Shown: piece after piece, positions 25,198-32,945 of the stretch
How positions within the stretch are numbered: position 1 is the stretch's first letter
Layout: every line of letters starts with the position of its first letter
NCBI GenBank assembly: GCA_964634385.1
Contig: CAZWIZ010000006.1
Coordinates: 14,677 to 78,676 of the forward strand
Length of the DNA stretch: 64,000 bases
From: JAFGXW01 sp964634385
GTDB lineage: Bacteria; Bacillota_I; Bacilli_A; Izemoplasmatales; Izemoplasmataceae
Reading direction: 5' to 3'
The notes under the pieces: model-generated
The model's input: the letters and a program-made list of their open reading frames with translations, nothing else
Database searches by the model: none
What the model was told of the DNA's origin: nothing
Made by a program: the position numbers and the translations under genes

Positions 25198-26553
25198 ATG
25201 GACTTTTATAAATATGTATTAGAAAATAAGACCCTTATTATTGATAAAACAAAAGAAATATTAAGAATACCAAGTGTTTTAACTGAGTTTAATCCTGAAA
25301 GCGAAACTCCTTTCGGAGTTGAAATAAACAATAGTTTACATTTTATGATTAATCTAGCTAAGTCTGATAACTTCGTAACAAAGAATGTTAAAAACTATGC
25401 TGCTCATATTGAATATGGTAAGGGGAAAGAAATTTTAGGAATTTTATGTCATATTGATGTTGTTCCAACTGGAGATAATTGGAGTCACCCTCCTTTTTCA
25501 CCAATAATAAAAAAAGATAAGATTTATGCTCGAGGTTCAAGTGATGATAAAGGTCCGACAATCGCGGCTTATTATGCTCTTAGATTTTTGAAGGATTTAG
25601 GATTCAAGATGGATAAAAGAGTTAGAATAATTATTGGAACAGATGAAGAAACAGGATGGCGTGGGATTAGTGAATATTTTAAAACTGAAGAAATGCCAAC
25701 AATTGGTTTTGCACCAGATGCTAGTTTTCCATTAATTTATGCTGAAAAAGGGATTTTAAGTTTTGATATAAGTGGAAAAATAGACGACAAACATTTATTA
25801 ACATTTAAAGCAGGGGATAGATATAATGTTGTTCCTGATTATGCTGAATGTACGTTGAGTATTGATTTAAAAGATAAATTTACAAAGTATTTATCTTTTA
25901 ACGGACTTAAAGGAAAAGTTGTTGGAAATAAATATATTGTCTATGGAAAAAGAGCTCATGCGATGCAACCAAATTTAGGAATTAATGCTGCTTTCATTTT
26001 AGCTGAATTTCTAAATGAACATATTGATAATCAATTTATTAAGTATATTTGTCAATTTCTAACATTTGATCATCTAGGTGAAAAATTAAATATTAATCAT
26101 CATGACGATGAAATGAAAGATTTTACAATTAATCCAGCTGTATATAATTATAAGGATAACAGATTTACAATTGGTATAAACTGTCGATATCCAAAAGGAT
26201 GGGATAAAGATAGTGCTTTAATTAATATTGAAGCTTCAGTCATTGGGCCAAAATTTAAATATAAAATAGTTAGTGATTCACCAGTTCATTATGTTGATCA
26301 AGAAGATGATTTAATAAAAGCACTTCATAATGCGTATATTAAATATACAAATGATGATGAAACACCATTAATGACAATTGGTGGAGGAACATATGCAAGA
26401 GCTTTAAAAAAAGCAGTAGCGTTTGGAGCAACAATGCCTGGAAGAAAAGATGTTGCTCATCAAGTTGATGAATATTTTTATATTGAAGATCTTTTAAAAG
26501 CAACAGCTATTTATATGGAAGCAATCTATCAATTAGCCTGTATTAAAGAGTAA
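25198..26553 (+). CDS. pepV: M20 family dipeptidase PepV
   Basis: The 451-residue enzyme is a dinuclear zinc peptidase that splits dipeptides in the cytoplasm. Metal and catalytic motifs are GILCHIDVVPTGDNW (His ligand, about residue 85), ARGSSDDKGP (bridging Asp), GTDEETGW (catalytic Glu and Glu ligand) and a C-terminal AHQVDEY (His ligand). The large lid domain of about 190 residues, and length, fit PepV rather than succinyl-diaminopimelate desuccinylase. GAGGTGATA precedes the ATG. The stop is six bases before an extraordinary hairpin (26559-26639). Confidence 0.92.
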   Translation: MDFYKYVLENKTLIIDKTKEILRIPSVLTEFNPESETPFGVEINNSLHFMINLAKSDNFVTKNVKNYAAHIEYGKGKEILGILCHIDVVPTGDNWSHPPFSPIIKKDKIYARGSSDDKGPTIAAYYALRFLKDLGFKMDKRVRIIIGTDEETGWRGISEYFKTEEMPTIGFAPDASFPLIYAEKGILSFDISGKIDDKHLLTFKAGDRYNVVPDYAECTLSIDLKDKFTKYLSFNGLKGKVVGNKYIVYGKRAHAMQPNLGINAAFILAEFLNEHIDNQFIKYICQFLTFDHLGEKLNINHHDDEMKDFTINPAVYNYKDNRFTIGINCRYPKGWDKDSALINIEASVIGPKFKYKIVSDSPVHYVDQEDDLIKALHNAYIKYTNDDETPLMTIGGGTYARALKKAVAFGATMPGRKDVAHQVDEYFYIEDLLKATAIYMEAIYQLACIKE

Positions 26554-26558
26554 AACAG

Positions 26559-26645
26559 AGACTTTATCAAATATTGAAAATACTAATATTTTATGGTAAA
26601 ATATATATAGTATTCACATACAATATTATGATAAAGTCTTTTTTT
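26559..26645 (+). terminator. 81-nt nested hairpin plus T run: pepV terminator with a promoter in its arm
   Basis: Four stems stack almost without interruption: AGACTTTATCA/TGATAAAGTCT (11 bp), AATATTG/CAATATT (7), AATACTA/TAGTATT (7) and ATATTTTA-TGG-TAAAATAT (8). Seven T residues follow. It lies between the pepV stop and the ribosome binding site of the next gene. The same DNA holds TTGAAA (26574-26579), a 17-base spacer and TAAAAT (26597-26602) with an upstream TG, the only candidate promoter for the PAS-GGDEF-HD-GYP gene. Confidence 0.75.
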
Positions 26646-26659
26646 AGGGGGAAATTTAA

Positions 26660-29182
26660 ATGGATGGTTCAGTTTATAATTTTAGTCATTTTAAATTTAT
26701 ATTAGATAATCTAAATTTCGCAATAACTGAGCGTGAATTTCTTTTTAATGAAAAAGGAGAACCAATAGATTATCGGTTCATTTATACAAATAAGACTTAT
26801 GCTGATTTAATAGATAAAAAACCTGAAGATATTATTGGCTTAAAAGCAACTGAATTATATCCTAGTTCTAAAAATTATTGGATTGATGAATATTACGAAG
26901 TTGTGAAGACAGGGACTTCACTAGAAACAATAAGGTATGAAGAAAGTGTTGAGCGTTACTTTACAATTTATGTATATAAAACAAGTGATACAACATTTAT
27001 TATTAGTTTTATTGATATCACTGGAATTCTTAAAAATTCATATAAGTTTGATATAAAAATTCCAACTGGAAAAATGATGAGAGATATTTCAAAAATTGGT
27101 TTTTTTGAAGTAAATAGAATAACATTTGAAGCAAAAGTATCTGACTTACTTAATGAAGTTGTTGGACTAAATAAAATAGAAAAAGGATTTTTCAGAAAAA
27201 CTTTATTAGAATTAACTCATCCAGATTACTACAATAAAATATCAAGTTTAATTAAAGATATTTTAAAAGGGGATATTTCAGAAGTGGAAACCGAATTCAA
27301 ATTTTATAATCGTAAAAAAAGTTATTATCAATGGATTAATTTTTTTATTTTCGCTATTGAATATGATGAAAGTGGAAGGCCATTTCGTTATACTGGAATG
27401 GTAAGAGATATCCAAAAAGAGAAAAAATTAATTGAAGAGTCAGAAGAAATAGAAAAATTATTTACCGAAGCAAGAAGAGTCGCAGATTTAACAACATTTA
27501 TCTATAATGTTGATTCTTCTCGTTTTGATGCGTCTAAAGAGTTTGATGAATTTATAGGTATTGATAATTTAAGAACTATCGAACAATATCGCAAAGCCGT
27601 ACATCCTGAAGATTTAGAGGAATATGATAAATCAAATATATATACAATAGTAAACGGTCTTCAAGATAAGGTGACTGTTTATCGAATAATTAAGAATGAA
27701 AAAATAAAATTTATTCAAAGTTCTGTTTTTAGCAAACTAGATTCTAAAGGTAATGTAGTAAAAGTTTTTGGAATTTTAAAAGATGTTAGTGAAATTGAAA
27801 GAGCTAGAAGAATATCTGAAAACGCGCGAAAGTCTTTCCGACAAATTTTTGATCATTCTCCTAGTGGTATTTTCATTTTGAATTCCAATTTTGAAATAAC
27901 AATGGAAAATAGCACATTTAGAGAGTTGTTTAATATTGAGCCAGGTGAAATGAGTTTTAGTGCTTTAATTGGTGAACAATATGATAGTACAATTAGAAAA
28001 TTAAAGAGAACTAAAATAATTAAAAATTTAAGAGTAAAACACTTTATTAATAATAAAGAGTATTACTTTGTTATTAGAATAATAAAAATTGATGAAGAAA
28101 TTATTAATGGATATGAAGGTACTTTGACAGATATTTCTCAACAAGTTCAAGATGAAAAACGAATTTTATATTTAGCTACTCATGACGTTTTAACTGACTT
28201 ATATAATCGAAATTATTTTGAAGAGTTTGTTGTTGAGAAAAATAAAAATTATCCACTTGGACTAATTTTATGTGATGTTGATGGATTAAAACTTATTAAT
28301 GACGCCTTTGGTCATCAAAAAGGAGATGAATTACTTCAGTCATTATCCAAAACTTTAAAAGGTCTAGCACCCGATTATACTATATCAAGAATAGGCGGAG
28401 ATGAATTTGCTATTCTGGTTGACAATGCTGATGAAGAACATCTGGAAAATATTGAATTAGAAATTAAAGAATCAATTAAAGATTTAGGATTTTTCGGAAT
28501 GAATTTTGAAGTTAGTTTAGGACATGATATTCTTACTAAAAAACATTATAATTTTATGAAAGTATTTAAAAATGCTGAAAATATGATGTATCGAAGAAAA
28601 TTGACAGATAGATCCTCAAGAAAAAGTAATGCATTATCGACAATTATGCAAACACTACATGAGAAAACTGAAGAAACAGAAGCTCATTGTGAAAGAGTTG
28701 GAGATTATGCTAGTATGTTGTTATCTAAGGCGGGATATAAAAGAACTGCTGATTTAGAAGATATTAGATTTTTAAGTAATGTTCACGATATTGGAAAAAT
28801 CGCAACACCTGAAGCCATATTAAACAAAAAAACAAAATTAACTGAAGAAGAATACGAAGAGATTAAATATCATAGTGAAGCAGGGTATAAAATTATTAAA
28901 AATATAATTGATAATGAAAATATTGCATTTGGAGTTTTATATCATCATGAAAGATATGATGGAACAGGGTATCCACATGGTTTAATGGAAGAAGAAATAC
29001 CTTTACATGCTAGAATTTTAGCGATAGCGGATTCATATGATACTATGATTAGAGGAAGAATTTATCAAAAACCAATTTCAAAAGAAGATGCTTTAAAAGA
29101 TATTGAAAAAAATAAAGGAACACAATTTGATCCTAAATTAGCAGAAATGTTTATAAAACTAATGAAAGCAAAAACATTATAA
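26660..29182 (+). CDS. Multi-PAS protein with GGDEF and HD-GYP domains (cyclic dinucleotide signalling)
   Basis: The 840-residue protein has about four PAS-like domains (about 8-125, 145-255, 275-375 and 390-490), a GGDEF domain (about 500-650) and an HD-GYP domain (about 670-835). The GGDEF motif at residue 579 is intact (RIGGDEFAI), but the RxxD feedback site is lost (LAPD). The HD-GYP keeps HDIGK near 709 and HHERYDGTGYP near 763, so it may degrade c-di-GMP or a related dinucleotide. No membrane segment is visible, so it senses a cytoplasmic cue through its PAS domains. AGGGGG precedes the ATG. Synthesis, breakdown, or both are possible. Confidence 0.9.
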   Translation: MDGSVYNFSHFKFILDNLNFAITEREFLFNEKGEPIDYRFIYTNKTYADLIDKKPEDIIGLKATELYPSSKNYWIDEYYEVVKTGTSLETIRYEESVERYFTIYVYKTSDTTFIISFIDITGILKNSYKFDIKIPTGKMMRDISKIGFFEVNRITFEAKVSDLLNEVVGLNKIEKGFFRKTLLELTHPDYYNKISSLIKDILKGDISEVETEFKFYNRKKSYYQWINFFIFAIEYDESGRPFRYTGMVRDIQKEKKLIEESEEIEKLFTEARRVADLTTFIYNVDSSRFDASKEFDEFIGIDNLRTIEQYRKAVHPEDLEEYDKSNIYTIVNGLQDKVTVYRIIKNEKIKFIQSSVFSKLDSKGNVVKVFGILKDVSEIERARRISENARKSFRQIFDHSPSGIFILNSNFEITMENSTFRELFNIEPGEMSFSALIGEQYDSTIRKLKRTKIIKNLRVKHFINNKEYYFVIRIIKIDEEIINGYEGTLTDISQQVQDEKRILYLATHDVLTDLYNRNYFEEFVVEKNKNYPLGLILCDVDGLKLINDAFGHQKGDELLQSLSKTLKGLAPDYTISRIGGDEFAILVDNADEEHLENIELEIKESIKDLGFFGMNFEVSLGHDILTKKHYNFMKVFKNAENMMYRRKLTDRSSRKSNALSTIMQTLHEKTEETEAHCERVGDYASMLLSKAGYKRTADLEDIRFLSNVHDIGKIATPEAILNKKTKLTEEEYEEIKYHSEAGYKIIKNIIDNENIAFGVLYHHERYDGTGYPHGLMEEEIPLHARILAIADSYDTMIRGRIYQKPISKEDALKDIEKNKGTQFDPKLAEMFIKLMKAKTL

Positions 29183-29186
29183 TAAT

Positions 29187-29216
29187 TGTTTATATTAAAA
29201 ATAAAAATGTTATAAT
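29187..29216 (+). promoter_or_regulatory. Promoter of trmB
   Basis: TTGTTT (29187-29192), an 18-base spacer and TATAAT (29211-29216) with TGT before it lie 18 bases before the trmB start. Confidence 0.55.
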
Positions 29217-29233
29217 GTCTTTGGTGGTAGGTT

Positions 29234-29878
29234 ATGAGATTAAGATTTGTTGAAGGAGCTAAAGAATTAATTCAAGCTCATCCAAAATATATAATTAATA
29301 ATGTTGATAATAAAATGATTGATTTTAGGAAATTATTTAACAATAATTTCCCTATTCACATTGAAATAGGAATGGGGAAAGGTAAGTTCATATATGAACT
29401 TGCGAAAAAATATTCAAATATTAATTATGTCGGAATTGAAAAATTTGATAGTGCAATTGTAAAAGCATTAGATAAAGTTATTGAGAATCCTTTAAAAAAC
29501 TTAATGCTGGTAAGAATGGACGCTATTTATTTAAAATATATTTTTAAAGAACATTCAATTGATAGAATTTATCTTAACTTTTCTGATCCATGGCCAAAAG
29601 CGAGACATGAGAAAAGAAGATTAACAAATCATAATTTTTTAGAAGTATATAAAAATCTAGTGAAACCATTATCAGAATTGCATTTCAAAACAGATAATCC
29701 TGATTTATTTAATTATTCAGTTGAAGAAATTCGAAATTATCCAATGAAAATCATTTATTTAACTGGTGATTTAAATAAAAGTGGGTACAAAGATAATATT
29801 ACAACAGAATTTGAAGAAAAATTTATAAAACAAGGAAAATTAATATATAAATTAACCGCAATTTTTAAGGAGGCATAA
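29234..29878 (+). CDS. trmB: tRNA (guanine-N7)-methyltransferase
   Basis: The 214-residue enzyme makes m7G46 in tRNAs. The AdoMet motif HIEIGMGKGKFIYELA lies near residues 38-53, and the diagnostic YLNFSDPWPKARHEKRRL near 117-134. Length and order are those of Bacillus TrmB. It is preceded by GGTGG and followed with one spare base by the M42 peptidase gene, so the two share a transcript. Confidence 0.95.
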   Translation: MRLRFVEGAKELIQAHPKYIINNVDNKMIDFRKLFNNNFPIHIEIGMGKGKFIYELAKKYSNINYVGIEKFDSAIVKALDKVIENPLKNLMLVRMDAIYLKYIFKEHSIDRIYLNFSDPWPKARHEKRRLTNHNFLEVYKNLVKPLSELHFKTDNPDLFNYSVEEIRNYPMKIIYLTGDLNKSGYKDNITTEFEEKFIKQGKLIYKLTAIFKEA

Positions 29879-29879
29879 A

Positions 29880-30947
29880 ATGGATCAATTATATCGAGAT
29901 TTAGTAGATTTACCTGGAGCAGCTAGTTTTGAAAAACCAGTGAGAGATTATATGAGAGAACATCTTACTCCTCATGTAGAAGAAATTATTCAAGACCGTT
30001 TAGGAAGTATTTTTGGTATTATTAATAAAGGATCTAACGGTCCGAAAGTAATGATTGCTGGACATATGGATGAAGTTGGTGCAGTTGTTACTGGTATTAA
30101 CAAAATGGGGTTAATTCAAATATCGAATTTAGGAGGAGTAAAGGGAGATGTTTTTTTATCTCAACATTTTGATATTATTACTACTGATTTAGAAAAAATA
30201 CCAGGTGTTACAGCATCTAAACCACCACATTTAACAAGAGGCTCAACAGAAATACCACCACAAATCAAATTTACAGATTTATTAATTGATATTGGTGCAG
30301 ATTCTAAAGAACACGCTATTGAATTAGGGGTTAAAATAGGACAACAAGTAATTCCAAGAAATGATTATACAGTTTCAAAAGATGGCAAAAAGATTTTTTC
30401 AAAAGCATGGGATAATCGTTTTGGTTGTGGAATGAGTATAGAAATAGCTAGAGATATTAAAAAAGAGGAATTAGACTGCGAATTATATGTTGGCGCAACA
30501 GTTCAAGAAGAAGTAGGACTAAGAGGAGCTAGCACAGCTGCAAATATGATTAAGCCAGATGTTTTTATTGCTATTGATTGTTCGCCTTGCGCGGATTCAT
30601 TTGATGGAGATGAAATAAGTGGAAAAATAGGAGGCGGATTTTTAGTGAGATTTATCGACCCAAGTGCTATTATGCATAGAGGTATGAAAAAATTTATTAC
30701 AGAAACTGCTGATAAAAATAAAATTAAGTATCAATACTATCAATCAAAAGGAGGAACAGATGCTGCAAGAGTGCAACTTGCACAAAGTGGCGTACTAGTT
30801 GCTACAATTGGAATGCCTGCCCGTTATATTCATTCGACAACTTCAATGATAAGTATTGAAGATTATGCTGAAGTTAAAAAAATCGTCTACACAATCGTTA
30901 AAATGTTTAATGAAAAAACTGTTCAGGAAATCAGAAATAACGTATAA
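29880..30947 (+). CDS. M42 family metallopeptidase (glutamyl/leucyl aminopeptidase)
   Basis: The 355-residue protein is a cytoplasmic two-metal aminopeptidase of the FrvX/YsdC/PepA group. AGHMDEVGAVV (His and Asp ligands) is near residue 62, AWDNRFGCG (bridging Asp) near 178, VQEEVGLRGA (catalytic Glu pair) near 210 and AIDCSPCAD after it. The last His ligand is in RYIHSTTSM near residue 320. Such enzymes form 12-subunit tetrahedral shells. AAGGAGG precedes the ATG. It follows trmB by one base. Confidence 0.9.
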   Translation: MDQLYRDLVDLPGAASFEKPVRDYMREHLTPHVEEIIQDRLGSIFGIINKGSNGPKVMIAGHMDEVGAVVTGINKMGLIQISNLGGVKGDVFLSQHFDIITTDLEKIPGVTASKPPHLTRGSTEIPPQIKFTDLLIDIGADSKEHAIELGVKIGQQVIPRNDYTVSKDGKKIFSKAWDNRFGCGMSIEIARDIKKEELDCELYVGATVQEEVGLRGASTAANMIKPDVFIAIDCSPCADSFDGDEISGKIGGGFLVRFIDPSAIMHRGMKKFITETADKNKIKYQYYQSKGGTDAARVQLAQSGVLVATIGMPARYIHSTTSMISIEDYAEVKKIVYTIVKMFNEKTVQEIRNNV

Positions 30948-31006
30948 TTAATTATTAAAATAAATCAAATTATGGGACCATTAATTGGCCTAAAAAGGAG
31001 AAAAGA

Positions 31007-31579
31007 ATGAGAAATAAAAAAGTATTAGAAATAACTACTATTGCTACGTTTTCAGCATTAATATTCGTAATGGCAAATGTACCATGGTTAGGATACATTC
31101 AAATTGGGGTAGTATCCTTAACAATAATACATATCCCGGTATTAATTGGAGGTATATTCGGAGGAAAAAAAGTTAGTATTGCTCTTGGATTAGCATTTGG
31201 AGTATCGAGTTTAATAATTGCATTAATAAGACCGGTTTTACCAGCGGATTATATTTTTCAAAATCCATTAGTTTCTGTATTGCCGAGAGTATTGTTTGGA
31301 TATTTTTTATATTTAATTTATGAAATATTTACAAAATATATTTCAAATAAATTATTAGCGATATCATTATCATTTGTAATATCGACAATTGTACATACGG
31401 TGTTAGTTTTAATTCCATTTTACATCTTCTTCTTTGAATCAAAAACTTTTACAGGTATATTTGATTTTATATTCTTGATTCTAGCTTCGAATGGAATATT
31501 AGAAGCAATCTTAGCCGGTGTAGTTGGCGCACCAATTGCTTATAGATTACTAAAATATAAAGAGGCTAATTCTCAATAA
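31007..31579 (+). CDS. panT: ECF transporter substrate-capture protein, probably pantothenate (PanT)
   Basis: The 190-residue protein has about six membrane segments and begins ITTIATFSALIFVMANVPW, the AxxxA-containing first helix of ECF S components. The long hydrophobic turn GGIFGGKKVSIALGLAFG is also typical. S components bind a vitamin and need the EcfAA'T module, which is not in the window. Pantothenate is inferred because the pantothenate kinase gene coaX follows 24 bases later in the same direction. Folate or another vitamin remains possible. Confidence 0.72.
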   Translation: MRNKKVLEITTIATFSALIFVMANVPWLGYIQIGVVSLTIIHIPVLIGGIFGGKKVSIALGLAFGVSSLIIALIRPVLPADYIFQNPLVSVLPRVLFGYFLYLIYEIFTKYISNKLLAISLSFVISTIVHTVLVLIPFYIFFFESKTFTGIFDFIFLILASNGILEAILAGVVGAPIAYRLLKYKEANSQ

Positions 31580-31603
31580 TCTGAATAATTTGGAGGAAAA
31601 TAT

Positions 31604-32341
31604 ATGATTGTTTTAGTTGACATTGGTAATTCAAATATTGTAATCGCAAAATACGATAAAAGTATTAATCAAACATATCGTTATACAACTGATACATCAA
31701 AATCGATTGATGAATATTATGTTTTATTAAAAGATGTTGTTAAAAACGCAAAAGGAATGATAATATCAAGTGTTGTTCCAGAATTAAATAGTATATTTAA
31801 AAATTTAGCACTTAAATACTTAGATATTAATCCAATGTTTATTGGTCCTGGTATCAAAACCGGAGTTAAAATTGTTGTTGATAATCCTAAAGAAATTGGG
31901 GCAGATTTAGTTGTTAGTGCCGCAGCTGTCATTGCTGAATATGGTGATACAGCAATAATTGTTGATATGGGAACTGCTACAACTTTTACTTATGTAGAAA
32001 ATAAAGTTATAAAGGGAGTTTCAATTACAACAGGGCTAGGTACATCAAAAGATGCCTTAGTCAAAAAAGCATCACAACTTTCTCAATTTGAATTTAAAAC
32101 TCCAACTAAGGTAATTGCGACTAATACTATCGATTGTTTAAATTCGGGATTACTATATGGACATTCATTTATGATTAAAGGAATTATTCAAGAAATTAAA
32201 AAACAAATCAAAAAAGATCCAATCATTATTATAAGCGGAGGAACGTCAAGATTCGTTAAAAATATGTTTGACAATAGTTACATTTTTGATGATTTATTAT
32301 TATTAAAAGGGTTGTCAATTATTTACAATAAAAATAATTAA
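31604..32341 (+). CDS. coaX: Type III pantothenate kinase
   Basis: The 245-residue kinase performs the first step of coenzyme A synthesis. The phosphate-binding VDIGNSNIVIA opens the protein, IGADLVVSAAAV (about 98-109) and IVDMGTATTFTYV (about 121-133) are the catalytic and ATP motifs, and IISGGTSRFV closes the fold. Type III kinases of Firmicutes have this length. AGGAGG precedes the ATG. With coaE at 37893 it gives two CoA genes in the window. Confidence 0.92.
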   Translation: MIVLVDIGNSNIVIAKYDKSINQTYRYTTDTSKSIDEYYVLLKDVVKNAKGMIISSVVPELNSIFKNLALKYLDINPMFIGPGIKTGVKIVVDNPKEIGADLVVSAAAVIAEYGDTAIIVDMGTATTFTYVENKVIKGVSITTGLGTSKDALVKKASQLSQFEFKTPTKVIATNTIDCLNSGLLYGHSFMIKGIIQEIKKQIKKDPIIIISGGTSRFVKNMFDNSYIFDDLLLLKGLSIIYNKNN

Positions 32342-32399
32342 CTAAAAAGATATCAAAATTTTTAATCAAACAAAAAAACAAAACACCTTGTACTATAAT

Positions 32400-32460
32400 T
32401 GAACTGCACCTATAAACTTGGACATAGGAAACTATGAAAAAGAGAAGGTGCAGTTTTTTT
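32400..32460. repeat. Inverted repeat after coaX: terminator or remnant of an IS150-like end
   Basis: AACTGCACCT (32402-32411) and AGGTGCAGTT (32446-32455) are perfect 10-base inverted repeats 34 bases apart, followed by a T run. TGAACTGCACC with TTGGACA ten bases later resembles the ends of IS150-group IS3 elements. No transposase sequence is present. It could also simply terminate coaX. Confidence 0.45.
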
Positions 32461-32526
32461 GTTTTTCTAATGAACAACTATTTTAAAAGGAAATTGCCTA
32501 TTTAAGAAGTAAATGACTATTTTCAA

Positions 32527-32555
32527 TTGACAAAAAAGCGTTTTCAAATTATAAT
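32527..32555 (+). promoter_or_regulatory. Consensus promoter of acpP
   Basis: TTGACA (32527-32532), exactly 17 bases, TATAAT (32550-32555): a perfect consensus promoter 32 bases before acpP. The spacer holds AGCGTTTTCA, a partial cre-like half. Confidence 0.88.
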
Positions 32556-32586
32556 AATTATAATATCAAACAGAAGGAGTGAAACA

Positions 32587-32817
32587 ATGATTTTTGACAA
32601 AGTTAAAGACATTATTATTGAAGAATTAGGTGTTGAGGAAGATAAGGTTTTAATTGAGTCAAATCTTTCGGATGACTTAGGGGCAGATTCATTAGACGCT
32701 ATTGAATTAATTATGGCAATCGAGGAAGCTTTTGATGTTGAAATTCCTGATAATGAAGCTACAAAAATTAAAATAGTTTCAGATATAGTTAAGTTTTTAG
32801 AAGATGCAGGAAAATAA
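32587..32817 (+). CDS. acpP: Acyl carrier protein
   Basis: The 76-residue acidic helical protein carries fatty acyl chains on a phosphopantetheine arm attached to Ser35 in LGADSLDAIELIM, the family signature. The frame is open 60 bases upstream, but that part covers the promoter; AAGGAGTG lies eight bases before the ATG at 32587. It stands alone with its own consensus promoter and terminator, unlike the usual plsX-fabD-fabG-acpP order. Confidence 0.95.
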   Translation: MIFDKVKDIIIEELGVEEDKVLIESNLSDDLGADSLDAIELIMAIEEAFDVEIPDNEATKIKIVSDIVKFLEDAGK

Positions 32818-32843
32818 TACTCAGATTACTGAGTATTTTTTTT
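32816..32843 (+). terminator. Terminator after acpP
   Basis: AATACTCAG-ATTA-CTGAGTATT followed by T residues; it overlaps the acpP stop codon. Confidence 0.9.
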
Positions 32844-32945
32844 ATGCATTATTTAAACATTAATTTTGAAGTGAACATAAAGCAAATGTTTGTTATAAAC
32901 ATAAGAACATGTGTTAAAATAGAATAAAGAACGAGGTGTATATTA

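Noticed and set aside
32527..32586. Upstream extension of acpP by 20 codons
   Set aside because: The stretch is the consensus promoter and leader; the ACP fold starts at 32587.
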